From Thermoplasmata archaeon (GTDB taxonomy: Archaea > Thermoplasmatota > E2 > UBA9212), in NCBI GenBank assembly GCA_013329495.1, contig DUKC01000106.1, positions 1 to 6,855 of the forward strand: a DNA stretch of 6,855 nucleotides, written 5' to 3'. The notes below the pieces were generated by a model. It made no database searches, was not told the origin of the DNA, and was given only the letters and a program-made list of their open reading frames with translations. Below are positions 1 through 5,652 of this stretch, piece after piece. Each line of letters begins with the position of its first letter. Positions within the stretch are counted from its first letter, which is position 1. The translations under genes and the position numbers were made by a program.

Positions 1-72
1 CTAAAATTGAGTTCTAACAAAAAAGTTGATAAGCTCATACTCACACCAACTGGACTTTATGAAAAAGGTTGA
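1..72 (+). CDS. Possible C-terminal tail of a gene truncated by the window edge
   Basis: Frame 1 is open from the first base to a TGA at 70-72, while the other two plus frames hit stops within the first 15 bases. The 23 residues end with KLILTPTGLYEKG, which reads like a normal hydrophilic protein C-terminus and vaguely like the end of a winged-helix regulator (compare 'LTPxG' motifs in MarR/PadR-type proteins). That resemblance is too short to assign a family. A run of seven T's at 123-129, about 50 bases downstream, would suit an archaeal terminator for such a gene. An open stretch this short can occur by chance, so the call is tentative. Confidence 0.35.
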   Translation, partial: LKLSSNKKVDKLILTPTGLYEKG

Positions 73-432
73 GTAAAACTTTCATCCCCATTATAATCTT
101 AATATTTTGTCATAGTCTAAAATTTTTTTCTTAGCTGGTATAAAAACTACAAAAGTGTGAAAAATATTTGATGCAAGAAAAATAATAAATTTTATCAGAG
201 ACCAGGCTATCTTCTTCCTAACAAAAAGTACCTTTAGGATGGTTGTCCCCCGATCAGCCCATATTTTACTAGTAAATTAAGGCTGAAATCTTAACAGTCC
301 ATAAGCTTAAGAACCTGAGAAATGCTATCCTAAAAATACTCATTCTTTCCAAGTGGGAAATAAAAAGCCATCCATTTGCTTCCGGGTTTGACTTACTTTT
401 GGAGTGTTTATTTGACAAACGCTCTTATCTTT
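73..432. other. Gene-free AT-rich intergenic region with several inverted repeats
   Basis: No open frame of useful length or protein-like composition lies in these 360 bases on either strand, and I see no tRNA, CRISPR or box C/D pattern. It contains a TATA-like TATAAAAA at 139-146 (plus). Inverted repeats are 233-243 with 324-334 (11 pairs including two G-U on the plus strand), 254-259 with 281-286, the 12-base palindrome TTTACTAGTAAA at 265-276, 289-294 with 307-312, and 346-350 with 356-360. The arrangement could fold as a branched RNA on the plus strand. However, helices of this length are expected by chance in a region this size, so no RNA gene is called. Confidence 0.5.
121..132 (+). terminator. 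T-rich candidate terminator after the left-edge gene
   Basis: The plus strand has TTTTTTT at 123-129 followed by CTT. Archaeal RNA polymerase commonly terminates at runs of T without needing a hairpin. The position, about 50 bases after the stop at 72, fits the 3' end of a plus-strand transcript. In an AT-rich intergenic region such a run can also be coincidental. Confidence 0.3.
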
Positions 433-440
433 TTATTCTC
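402..440 (+). terminator. Hairpin plus T-rich tail, terminator-like on the plus strand
   Basis: GAGTGTTT at 402-409 pairs with AAACGCTC at 417-424 around a 7-base loop. One pair is G-U when read as plus-strand RNA, and it becomes a C-A mismatch in minus-strand RNA. The T-rich stretch TTATCTTTTTATTC follows directly. This resembles an intrinsic terminator for a plus-strand transcript, although no gene ends just upstream. It also sits just beyond the stop codon of the minus-strand PKD gene, so it may simply stabilise that mRNA's 3' end. Confidence 0.3.
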
Positions 441-1761
441 TCCCTTTCAAATAGCCGTTTATCAAATCGAAGAGCGTATCAAACTGAACTCTATCGATTT
501 TACCCTCGGCATATCGCCTCTTGATGAGCTTTTTTAGGTCCTCTAGTCCATCTTTGAGCATCTCGTAGTTATTTCTATTTTCTTTATAAAAACCAATCAC
601 TCTTTTCTCCAACTTAGAGAAACGCCTACGTCTTCTTGTGATCCAGATGTAACCAAATGTTGCAACTAAAAGTGCCCCAATGCAAGGACCTATCGCACTG
701 GCTAGCATGTTAATTAATCTGGGTTCAAGCTCGGAAACAATGCTACCTCCGACATAAATTTGCCCGCCCCATACATTAGCAACACCTTGATTGTCAGCTA
801 CTGTCAACTGAACGAAAAAATTTCTTCTGCCCTGAGTATAAATGTGTGTAGTGAAAGGCTCTCTGGAGATGGCACCATCTCCAAACACCCAGTAATATGA
901 AACTATTCTGCCATCAGGATCCTCGGATCCTCTGCCATCAAACGTTATAGTTTGTCCCTTTTTTGGATTGGCGGGGGTTATTTCTACTTTTGGTACTGGT
1001 GGCTTATTAGGTATAACCTCTTTTTTTACAAAGAAATACCCAATACGGTCACAAGTCCCATTATCTTTTCCATCGTTAGGTATAACTTTCCAATAATAGG
1101 TTTTCCCTCTGGACAAATTTTGAGCTGAAAAAGAAGTAGAGTTCAGGTTAGGCACAATAATGGGATTTTCAAACCAGCGAGAAGTGTCTATATACAGAGT
1201 ATAAGTGAGCTCGTCGCCATCTCTATCCCAGCCGTTCCAAACTAGATTAACTGGAGGGGAAACCTCTGTAGCGAGATAGGGAAAATAGAGGTCGACTGCT
1301 GGTTTCTGATTGGTTTTCTTCTCGGCAGGTTTCTCCAAAGCCTTTACCACCGGCCCTTTAAGAAGAGAGGTATTAACTGCGGTTTTCCCGTCTGAAAATT
1401 CAAAGCTATAGGTATGCTCTCCTGCTTCTAATTTAGTGACAAAACTATATTCTTTACCATCAACACAGTTTGAGTCTTGCTCGTCCTTGGCTTTCATTTC
1501 ATGAGCGATATCATCTATGTGGATTTTGTGGATTGTTGGCAGCTCGTTATCCTCATCTTTGTAGGTGATGCTGTACTCAAAGGGGTTTTCTTCGTTCCCT
1601 TCCTTTGGATTCAAAGATACGCCCGTCAATCGAGGAGGGGTGTTATCTGCAGGACTCTCTTCGGGTGGCTGAAAGCTTACCGAGATAAGAAAAACTATTA
1701 TCACCAAAAATACGGGGAAATGCCTTGTTCCTGAGTGTTTGTGTTTTCTCTCTATTTTCAT
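433..1761 (-). CDS. Exported, membrane-anchored protein with Ig/FN3/PKD-like domains
   Basis: This encodes 442 residues with no enzyme motif; it is probably a cell-surface adhesion or sensing protein. Seen in order: a basic start (KIERKHKHSGTRH), a hydrophobic signal or anchor segment at about 15-30 (FPVFLVIIVFLISVSF), an Ig-like beta domain at about 41-140, an FN3-like domain at about 153-247 with WNGWDRDGDELTY and TYYWKV, and a PKD domain at about 255-338 with the hallmark YYWVFGDGA. A transmembrane helix follows at about 352-374, then RRRRR and a charged tail whose last ~35 residues resemble a SHOCT-like segment. Four N-glycosylation sequons (about 130, 207, 215, 234) all lie on the predicted outside. 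I chose the ATG at 1761 rather than the upstream in-frame ATG at 1860. It gives a normal signal peptide, and a strong TATA-like box at 1790-1797 puts transcription start about 5 bases before it. The longer frame would place that promoter inside the gene. The exact function is unknown. Confidence 0.85.
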   Translation of the reverse strand: MKIERKHKHSGTRHFPVFLVIIVFLISVSFQPPEESPADNTPPRLTGVSLNPKEGNEENPFEYSITYKDEDNELPTIHKIHIDDIAHEMKAKDEQDSNCVDGKEYSFVTKLEAGEHTYSFEFSDGKTAVNTSLLKGPVVKALEKPAEKKTNQKPAVDLYFPYLATEVSPPVNLVWNGWDRDGDELTYTLYIDTSRWFENPIIVPNLNSTSFSAQNLSRGKTYYWKVIPNDGKDNGTCDRIGYFFVKKEVIPNKPPVPKVEITPANPKKGQTITFDGRGSEDPDGRIVSYYWVFGDGAISREPFTTHIYTQGRRNFFVQLTVADNQGVANVWGGQIYVGGSIVSELEPRLINMLASAIGPCIGALLVATFGYIWITRRRRRFSKLEKRVIGFYKENRNNYEMLKDGLEDLKKLIKRRYAEGKIDRVQFDTLFDLINGYLKGRE

Positions 1762-1785
1762 CTTATTTTCTATTAATATGTTGAA

Positions 1786-1806
1786 CCTTTTATATAATTC
1801 TTTATG
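1786..1806 (-). promoter_or_regulatory. BRE/TATA-like promoter of the PKD-domain protein gene
   Basis: Read on the minus strand, AAAGAATTATATAAAAGG matches an archaeal purine-rich BRE followed by a TATA box (TTATATAA, 1797 to 1790). Using the usual TATA position of -31 to -24, transcription would start near 1766-1767, only about 5 bases before the ATG at 1761. This implies a leaderless or nearly leaderless mRNA, in line with the lack of a Shine-Dalgarno sequence. It is the best TATA match in the window. Confidence 0.6.
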
Positions 1807-1867
1807 TGACAATTTAGGATTTGCTTTTTGGGGTGCCGCTACTAGGAGAAGTGTTGGCATCCTTCTT

Positions 1868-1884
1868 ACAAAAAACTTTATTTT
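1868..1884 (+). promoter_or_regulatory. Candidate BRE/TATA promoter of the racemase/cyclo-ligase operon
   Basis: ACAAAAAACTTTATTTT resembles an A-rich BRE followed by a TATA-like TTTATTTT (1877-1884). It would place transcription start near 1908 and leave a leader of about 47 bases containing the Shine-Dalgarno site. A weaker alternative is the ATAATAAAA stretch at about 1914-1922, but that leaves almost no room for the ribosome binding site. Confidence 0.35.
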
Positions 1885-1936
1885 GCTTGCTTAGCCCCCC
1901 TTGAAAAACAAAAATAATAAAAGCCAGCACAAATTA

Positions 1937-1950
1937 GAGGAGTTAGGAGA
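1937..1950 (+). promoter_or_regulatory. Ribosome binding site fixing the racemase start
   Basis: GAGGAG at 1937-1942 and AGGAGA at 1945-1950 lie 12 and 4 bases upstream of the ATG at 1955. This favours the ATG over the in-frame TTG at 1901, which is preceded by CCCCCC and has no such site. Confidence 0.7.
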
Positions 1951-1954
1951 GTCT

Positions 1955-2680
1955 ATGAGAAGGGAAAAGATAATAGGGGTACTTGGAGGGATGGGCCCCG
2001 AGGCCACCAAAGATTTGTTTGATAAGATAATAAAACACACGCCAGCTTGCAAGGATCAGGATCACCTTAGGATAATAATAGATAACGATCCAAAAGTTCC
2101 GGACAGGAGCAGAGCCATATTGGAAGGAGGGGAGGATCCCTTACCCCGCCTGATCGACAATGTTAAAGGACTTCAAAAAGCAGGAGCGGACTTCATAATT
2201 ATTCCGTGCAACACAGCTCATTTTTGGCTAGATCAGTTAAGAGTCGAGGTGAACCTTCCCATATTAAACATGATAGAAGAAGCCGCAAAAGCGATAAAAA
2301 GAGAGATGTCAGTGAGGAGAACAGGATTGCTCGCGACATCTGGGACGGTTAAATCAGGCTTATACCAAAAAGAGTTTCAACAAAAGGGCTTGGAGATCAT
2401 AGAGCCGAATGAGAGGGATCAGAAGATTTTGAGTAAAACCATCTACGGGAAAGAAGGGATAAAGGCAGGAAAGGAGGATGAGGTGAAAAAAGCACTCGTG
2501 AAGCTTGGAAAGGGTCTTATCGATAGGGGAGCTGAAGCGATAGTAGAGGGATGCACAGAAATACCTTTAATTTTGGAAAAGAAAGATTTCCCTGTTACTT
2601 TAATAGATCCCACCGAAATTCTTGCAATTGCAAGCATTAACAAAGCAATGGGATTGAACTTAAAGAGGATTCAAAAATGA
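1955..2680 (+). CDS. Aspartate/glutamate racemase family protein
   Basis: This 241-residue cytosolic enzyme belongs to the cofactor-independent Asp/Glu racemase family, which interconverts L- and D-amino acids using two cysteines. Visible motifs are the N-terminal GVLGGMGPEAT (8-18), the first catalytic cysteine in IPCNTAH (Cys85), the inter-domain GLLATSGTV (124-132), and the second catalytic cysteine in EGCTEIPL (Cys200). Both cysteines are present, so it should be active. Length and motifs match archaeal aspartate racemases such as the Pyrococcus enzyme (about 228 residues). Substrate cannot be fixed from sequence: aspartate is most likely, but relatives act on glutamate, hydantoins or arylmalonates. 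The ATG at 1955 is preferred over the TTG at 1901 because of the adjacent purine-rich ribosome binding site and because the extra 18 residues are low-complexity. The stop overlaps the next start (ATGA), so it is co-translated with the cyclo-ligase. Confidence 0.9.
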   Translation: MRREKIIGVLGGMGPEATKDLFDKIIKHTPACKDQDHLRIIIDNDPKVPDRSRAILEGGEDPLPRLIDNVKGLQKAGADFIIIPCNTAHFWLDQLRVEVNLPILNMIEEAAKAIKREMSVRRTGLLATSGTVKSGLYQKEFQQKGLEIIEPNERDQKILSKTIYGKEGIKAGKEDEVKKALVKLGKGLIDRGAEAIVEGCTEIPLILEKKDFPVTLIDPTEILAIASINKAMGLNLKRIQK

Positions 2681-3237
2681 AAAAAGAATTGCGTAAAAAG
2701 ATACTTTCGATGAGGAATTCAATGCCTCTTACAGACTTGATTGATAAAAGCAACAAAATTCTTTTGAAACTCAAAGGATTGAAAGAGTTTCAATCAGCAA
2801 GGACGCTGTGTGCATACGTATCCACTGGCAGCGAGGTCAGAACCTGTGAACTGATAAGGTATTTGCTAGGGAAAGGGCAGAAAAAAATTGTGGTCCCTCG
2901 GGTGAATGAACCAAGGAATGAGCTAGACTTCTTTACGATTGAAAAATGGAGTCAGCTAAAGCCCGGCTGTTATGGTATACTGGAACCAGAGGGTACTTCA
3001 AGAGTGGAGCCAGGCCAAATAGATGTGTTCTTTGTTCCAGGCATAGTGTTTGATGAGAGGGGTTGCAGGATTGGATATGGAAAAGGGTATTACGACAAGA
3101 CATTGAGAAAGACTTCATCCGCCTTTCATGTTGGGCTGGCTTATGATTTCCAAGTTCTAAAGAAAATACCCAAAGAGCCACAGGATATGAGAGTTGATAG
3201 AATTATCACGGAAAAACGAATCATGGAGTGCAAATAA
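2677..3237 (+). CDS. 5-formyltetrahydrofolate cyclo-ligase (MTHFS family)
   Basis: This 186-residue protein is of normal family length. The enzyme uses ATP to convert 5-formyl-THF to 5,10-methenyl-THF, rescuing an otherwise dead-end folate that inhibits folate-dependent enzymes. Family features are the basic N-terminal KKELRKKIL...MR segment, the strand/loop VVPRVNEPRNELDF (72-85), the signature VPGIVFDERGCRIGYGKGYYD (120-140; glycine-rich, phosphate and folate binding), and the C-terminal EPQDMRVDRIITE (167-179). The start overlaps the racemase stop by four bases, and an AGAGGAT Shine-Dalgarno lies about 7 bases upstream, so the two genes are translationally coupled. A T-run follows directly after the stop. 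Its presence suggests the organism uses folate or a close analogue, or that the enzyme acts on a modified pterin. The family call is firm; the pterin used is inferred. Confidence 0.93.
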   Translation: MKKELRKKILSMRNSMPLTDLIDKSNKILLKLKGLKEFQSARTLCAYVSTGSEVRTCELIRYLLGKGQKKIVVPRVNEPRNELDFFTIEKWSQLKPGCYGILEPEGTSRVEPGQIDVFFVPGIVFDERGCRIGYGKGYYDKTLRKTSSAFHVGLAYDFQVLKKIPKEPQDMRVDRIITEKRIMECK

Positions 3238-3246
3238 TTTTTTCTT
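3238..3246 (+). terminator. T-run terminator of the racemase/cyclo-ligase operon
   Basis: TTTTTTCTT begins at the base after the cyclo-ligase stop codon, a typical archaeal T-rich terminator. A second six-T run at 3356-3361 could act as backup before the converging purP gene. Confidence 0.5.
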
Positions 3247-3295
3247 AATAAATGAGAAAGCGCTCGTCGAATTTGAATGCTTGTGCAGGGGTTGG

Positions 3296-3330
3296 AGAAA
3301 ACAAAAGGGGGTCATGATATGTATTCCCCT
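3296..3330 (-). terminator. Candidate terminator of the purP operon
   Basis: On the minus strand a short stem (AGGGG at 3330-3326 with CCCCT at 3310-3306, 15-base loop) is followed by TTTGTTTTCT (3305-3296). It lies about 60-90 bases past the purP stop. The stem is only five pairs, so the T-rich stretch is the main support. Confidence 0.3.
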
Positions 3331-3387
3331 ATTAGACTTTGAGCTCGTTGAGACCTTTTTTGCGGTATCTTTGGGGATTGTTGTTGG

Positions 3388-4377
3388 TTAGGTCACTATT
3401 TCATCTAACTTATCCTGCTTAATGGCCCTTTTTATTTCCATCGCTATTCTTCTTCCGGTGCTTATTTCTTTTCCGTACTTAAAATAAGTGTAAGGAGAGC
3501 CAGGTACCCAGACATTGGTTCCAGCAACGATTCTTGCGGATATCTCAAAAAGGTATAGTTCTAGAGTGTCTGTACACACCAGCTCAATGCAATAGGGGCC
3601 CTTTAATCCTGGATAAAACAACTCCTGTGACGCTTTTATCAGGCTATCGGCCATGTCAAAGACCTTTGCAAGGAGCGACTCTCGCATCATCACAGGAATG
3701 TTACCGGTGATAACATAAGTAGGCGCCATATGCAGGATCTCGGGTAACCCTGAAAGACCATCAACGTTTGACTCATACCTTATATCTATACCCATGATCT
3801 CATTTTCTTTACTCAAAGGAGAGAAAAAAAAGTGGGGATAAAACCGGGTGCCAACAATATACTCTTGGATTAGCATGCCTTTTCCCATTTTCCCTACTCT
3901 TTCCTTGAATTCTTTTTCATTTTTTACCAGAGCATAGCCACGACCGCCCCTGGCACCGGGATATTTAACCAAAGCAGGCCTGTTTATCTCACTAGGGTCC
4001 TTAAACTCTTTTGGAATTTTTAGCCTGGCTTTTTTGAACCAAGTTTGTCCTTTTTTTCTGTCAGACTCCCACACAAGAACGTTCTTGTTTCCGAACATGG
4101 GAACTTTAAAATTCAAAAGCTCTCTTGCTCCAACATACTCAACAAAAGAGCCGTGGGGTACCATTATGACCTCTTTATCGATCAATTCCTGCTGCACTTC
4201 CTTTTTAAGTACGTCTCCGAATTTATCGACGAATACGTATTCATCTGCCAGTCCAAACCTTTCGTACAGTTTTTTTCTGCCTCTATCGCACACGAGCATC
4301 GTTTTAAAACCCTCTTCCTTTGCCCCCCTCAATATCTGGAGAGCAGAGTGACTTGCTATTGTTCCTATTACAGTCAT
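3388..4377 (-). CDS. purP: FAICAR synthetase PurP (formate-dependent, canonical copy)
   Basis: This 329-residue cytosolic enzyme performs the ninth step of purine synthesis in many archaea: AICAR + formate + ATP gives FAICAR, replacing folate-dependent PurH transformylase. It is an ATP-grasp family protein. Visible landmarks are ASHSALQILRGAKEEGF (8-24), VPHGSF (73-78), MFGNKN (94-99), WESDR (103-107), the ATP-binding loop KYPGARGGRGY (138-148), YESNVDGL (201-208), YVITGN (221-226), MRESLL (231-236) and FEISARIVAGTN (277-288). All regions I recall as conserved in characterised PurPs are kept. It starts directly at the first strand, without the ~15-residue N-terminal helix of the Methanocaldococcus enzyme; from memory, Thermococcales PurPs also start this way, so the start looks right. 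The ATG overlaps the upstream paralog's TGA (ATGA at 4377-4374), implying translational coupling. The Shine-Dalgarno is weak. Confidence 0.92.
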   Translation of the reverse strand: MTVIGTIASHSALQILRGAKEEGFKTMLVCDRGRKKLYERFGLADEYVFVDKFGDVLKKEVQQELIDKEVIMVPHGSFVEYVGARELLNFKVPMFGNKNVLVWESDRKKGQTWFKKARLKIPKEFKDPSEINRPALVKYPGARGGRGYALVKNEKEFKERVGKMGKGMLIQEYIVGTRFYPHFFFSPLSKENEIMGIDIRYESNVDGLSGLPEILHMAPTYVITGNIPVMMRESLLAKVFDMADSLIKASQELFYPGLKGPYCIELVCTDTLELYLFEISARIVAGTNVWVPGSPYTYFKYGKEISTGRRIAMEIKRAIKQDKLDEIVT

Positions 4378-5579
4378 GTTACCAGCTCTTTCAACCTTCC
4401 TTCCTTTACGGCTTTTTTTATCTCCATGGCTATTCTTTCTCCACAGCTTACGCTTTTCCCATATAGATAACCAGAGTAAGGAGTGAACCTCGTTCCTGGA
4501 GAGCCTGGAATTCTCATGCTCACGTCAAAAACCACAAGCTCTTCCTTAGGTGGGCCGGCGGATATCGCTCCCTGCAGTGCAAATGGTCCTATTATTCCCG
4601 GGGAAGCCTCCTTTTTTAACGTTTCAGCAAACCTCCTACCCGCATCAAAAGCTTTTTCCAGTAGGGATTCTTTGACTGTGCAAGCTGCGTGCCCAGTCTC
4701 TATGTACTTTGGTTCCGTGTACTTAAGAACTTCCACCTGTTGCTTGGCTGGCAGCCTGAGCAGGCCATCAAGGTTTGTCTGTCTCCTCATGTCAGTACCC
4801 ATGAGTTCAAGTTCCTCATCAATTGGAGAGTAAAAAAAGTTAAAATTGACTTGGGCTCCAATAACGTATTCTTCGATGACAGCGGTTTCAAGAGATTCTT
4901 CGGTAAAGATACCTCTTCCCAAAAGCTCGTCAGATTTTTTCATGTAGTCCTCATAGCTGGAAGCGAAGAAAAATGCTCTCTCGTAGCCCCTGCAGGCTTC
5001 TGAAGCTTTTACCAGCACCAGGCGATCGATATCCTTAGCATTTGAAAAATGCTTTGGTATTCTTATGTCGGCCTTCTCTAAAAAATCGTATTGGTTTGGA
5101 CACACGTCCCTTTCTTCGGTCTTGAGCAAGCTGCGGTTTCCAAAAATGGGCACCCTGAACTTTGTCTCCACGTCATCAAAGTTGAAATATACCCAGAAAT
5201 ATCTGTTGTGAATGAAAATCGTGTTTAGCTCCTGCAACTTTTTTACTATTTCTGGTTCTGTTATGTCTGAAAACTTTTTTAAGACAATGGTCTCATCTAT
5301 GCACCCCTTACCGCCTCGTGATTTGTAGTACTCAGTGTAGGTCTTTTCTCTCCCTTTCTGGCACACCGCTATGGTATTAAATCCGTGTTTTTTCGCACCG
5401 CTGCAGACGTCTAAAGCGCTGTGACCTCCAAGTGAGCCGAGACATAAATTTTCAGTATCGTAGCTATCAACAATCTCCCATATTTCTTCTCTGGTGATCT
5501 TTTCAGTCATTTTAGAGAAATGTGGCTGAGGATTTATATCTTTTATCTTCTCTATTCCCTTATAAGCTTTGGACACCAT
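4374..5579 (-). CDS. PurP-family paralog with altered active-site motifs
   Basis: This 401-residue protein is clearly homologous to its downstream neighbour. Shared blocks include GGHSALDVCSGAKKHGF (51-67), VPIFGNR (143-149), VIEEYVIGA, FFYSP, NLDGLLRLPAKQQ, VKESLLEKAF, GIIGPFALQ, and a near-identical end (AMEIKKAVKEGRLKELVT against AMEIKRAIKQDKLDEIVT). Key positions differ. PHGSF becomes HNRYF (124-128), WESDR becomes TEERD (154-158), the loop PGARGGRGY becomes SEACRGYER (193-201), and SARIVAGTN becomes SMRIPGSPG (354-362). These fit a second PurP subgroup found in some archaea whose role is not settled to my knowledge; it may be a partner subunit or use another substrate. The ATG at 5579 is chosen over the in-frame ATG at 5630 because a perfect GGGAGGTG sits five bases upstream. 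It leaves about 23 residues before the usual family start. It is the first gene of the purP operon. Confidence 0.85.
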   Translation of the reverse strand: MVSKAYKGIEKIKDINPQPHFSKMTEKITREEIWEIVDSYDTENLCLGSLGGHSALDVCSGAKKHGFNTIAVCQKGREKTYTEYYKSRGGKGCIDETIVLKKFSDITEPEIVKKLQELNTIFIHNRYFWVYFNFDDVETKFRVPIFGNRSLLKTEERDVCPNQYDFLEKADIRIPKHFSNAKDIDRLVLVKASEACRGYERAFFFASSYEDYMKKSDELLGRGIFTEESLETAVIEEYVIGAQVNFNFFYSPIDEELELMGTDMRRQTNLDGLLRLPAKQQVEVLKYTEPKYIETGHAACTVKESLLEKAFDAGRRFAETLKKEASPGIIGPFALQGAISAGPPKEELVVFDVSMRIPGSPGTRFTPYSGYLYGKSVSCGERIAMEIKKAVKEGRLKELVT

Positions 5580-5584
5580 CCTAA

Positions 5585-5592
5585 CACCTCCC
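5585..5592 (-). promoter_or_regulatory. Strong Shine-Dalgarno of the first purP-operon gene
   Basis: The minus strand reads GGGAGGTG, of which GGAGGTG is fully complementary to the archaeal 16S rRNA 3' end. It lies five bases from the ATG at 5579. It is the best ribosome binding site in the window and decides the start. Confidence 0.8.
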
Positions 5593-5600
5593 AAACTTCT

Positions 5601-5643
5601 TTTATAACCGACATTATTGCTTAAAAACAAAGAGGGTTATAAA
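5601..5643. repeat. 9-base inverted repeat in the divergent purP/nuclease promoter
   Basis: TTTATAACC at 5601-5609 and GGTTATAAA at 5635-5643 are perfect inverted copies with a 25-base spacer. The arms overlap TATA-like elements facing outward. This could be two divergent core promoters or a two-site operator for a regulator that represses both directions. No regulator is encoded in the window. Confidence 0.5.
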
Positions 5644-5644
5644 T
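5635..5644 (+). promoter_or_regulatory. TATA-like element for the OB/HD nuclease gene
   Basis: GGTTATAAAT on the plus strand would set transcription start near 5668, leaving a leader of about 23 bases before the ATG at 5691. It overlaps the minus-strand purP TATA because the TTATAA core is palindromic. Its BRE side (AAAGAGG) is weaker than on the minus strand. An alternative is CTTAAATC at about 5649-5656. Confidence 0.3.
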
Positions 5645-5652
5645 TTTTCTTA
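5635..5652 (-). promoter_or_regulatory. BRE/TATA-like promoter of the purP operon
   Basis: On the minus strand AAGAAAAATTTATAACC matches an A-rich BRE plus TATA box (TTTATAAC, 5643 to 5636). It predicts a start near 5612 and a 33-base leader that includes the Shine-Dalgarno. A second TATA-like sequence, GGTTATAAAAG (5609 to 5599), would start transcription at about 5576, past the ribosome binding site, and so is less likely to be the promoter. Confidence 0.45.

Noticed and set aside
165..320. Box C/D-type guide RNA (TGATG at about 169, CTGA at about 283 and 315)
   Set aside because: The boxes are too far apart and imperfect, and no C'/D' pair is present.
1477..1734. 85-codon plus-strand open frame opposite the PKD gene
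   Set aside because: It is antisense to a well-supported coding region, matches no family and has no ribosome binding site or promoter of its own.
1762..1860. Longer start (ATG at 1860) for the PKD gene
   Set aside because: It would bury the signal peptide 33 residues in and place the best TATA box in the window inside the coding region.
1820..1912. Imperfect inverted repeat around TTTTTGGGG / CCCCCC..AAAAA in the divergent gap
   Set aside because: The match needs gaps and consists mostly of homopolymer runs.
1901..1954. TTG start for the racemase
   Set aside because: There is no ribosome binding site upstream and the added residues are Lys/Asn-rich low complexity; the ATG at 1955 has a good site.
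3194..3391. 65-codon plus-strand open frame across the convergent gap
   Set aside because: It overlaps the cyclo-ligase end by 44 bases and the purP end by 4, spans a T-run terminator, and resembles no family I know.
4034..4470. Plus-strand open frames of 105 and 141 codons opposite purP
   Set aside because: They are antisense shadows of strongly conserved PurP coding sequence, with Ser/Phe-rich composition typical of such shadows.
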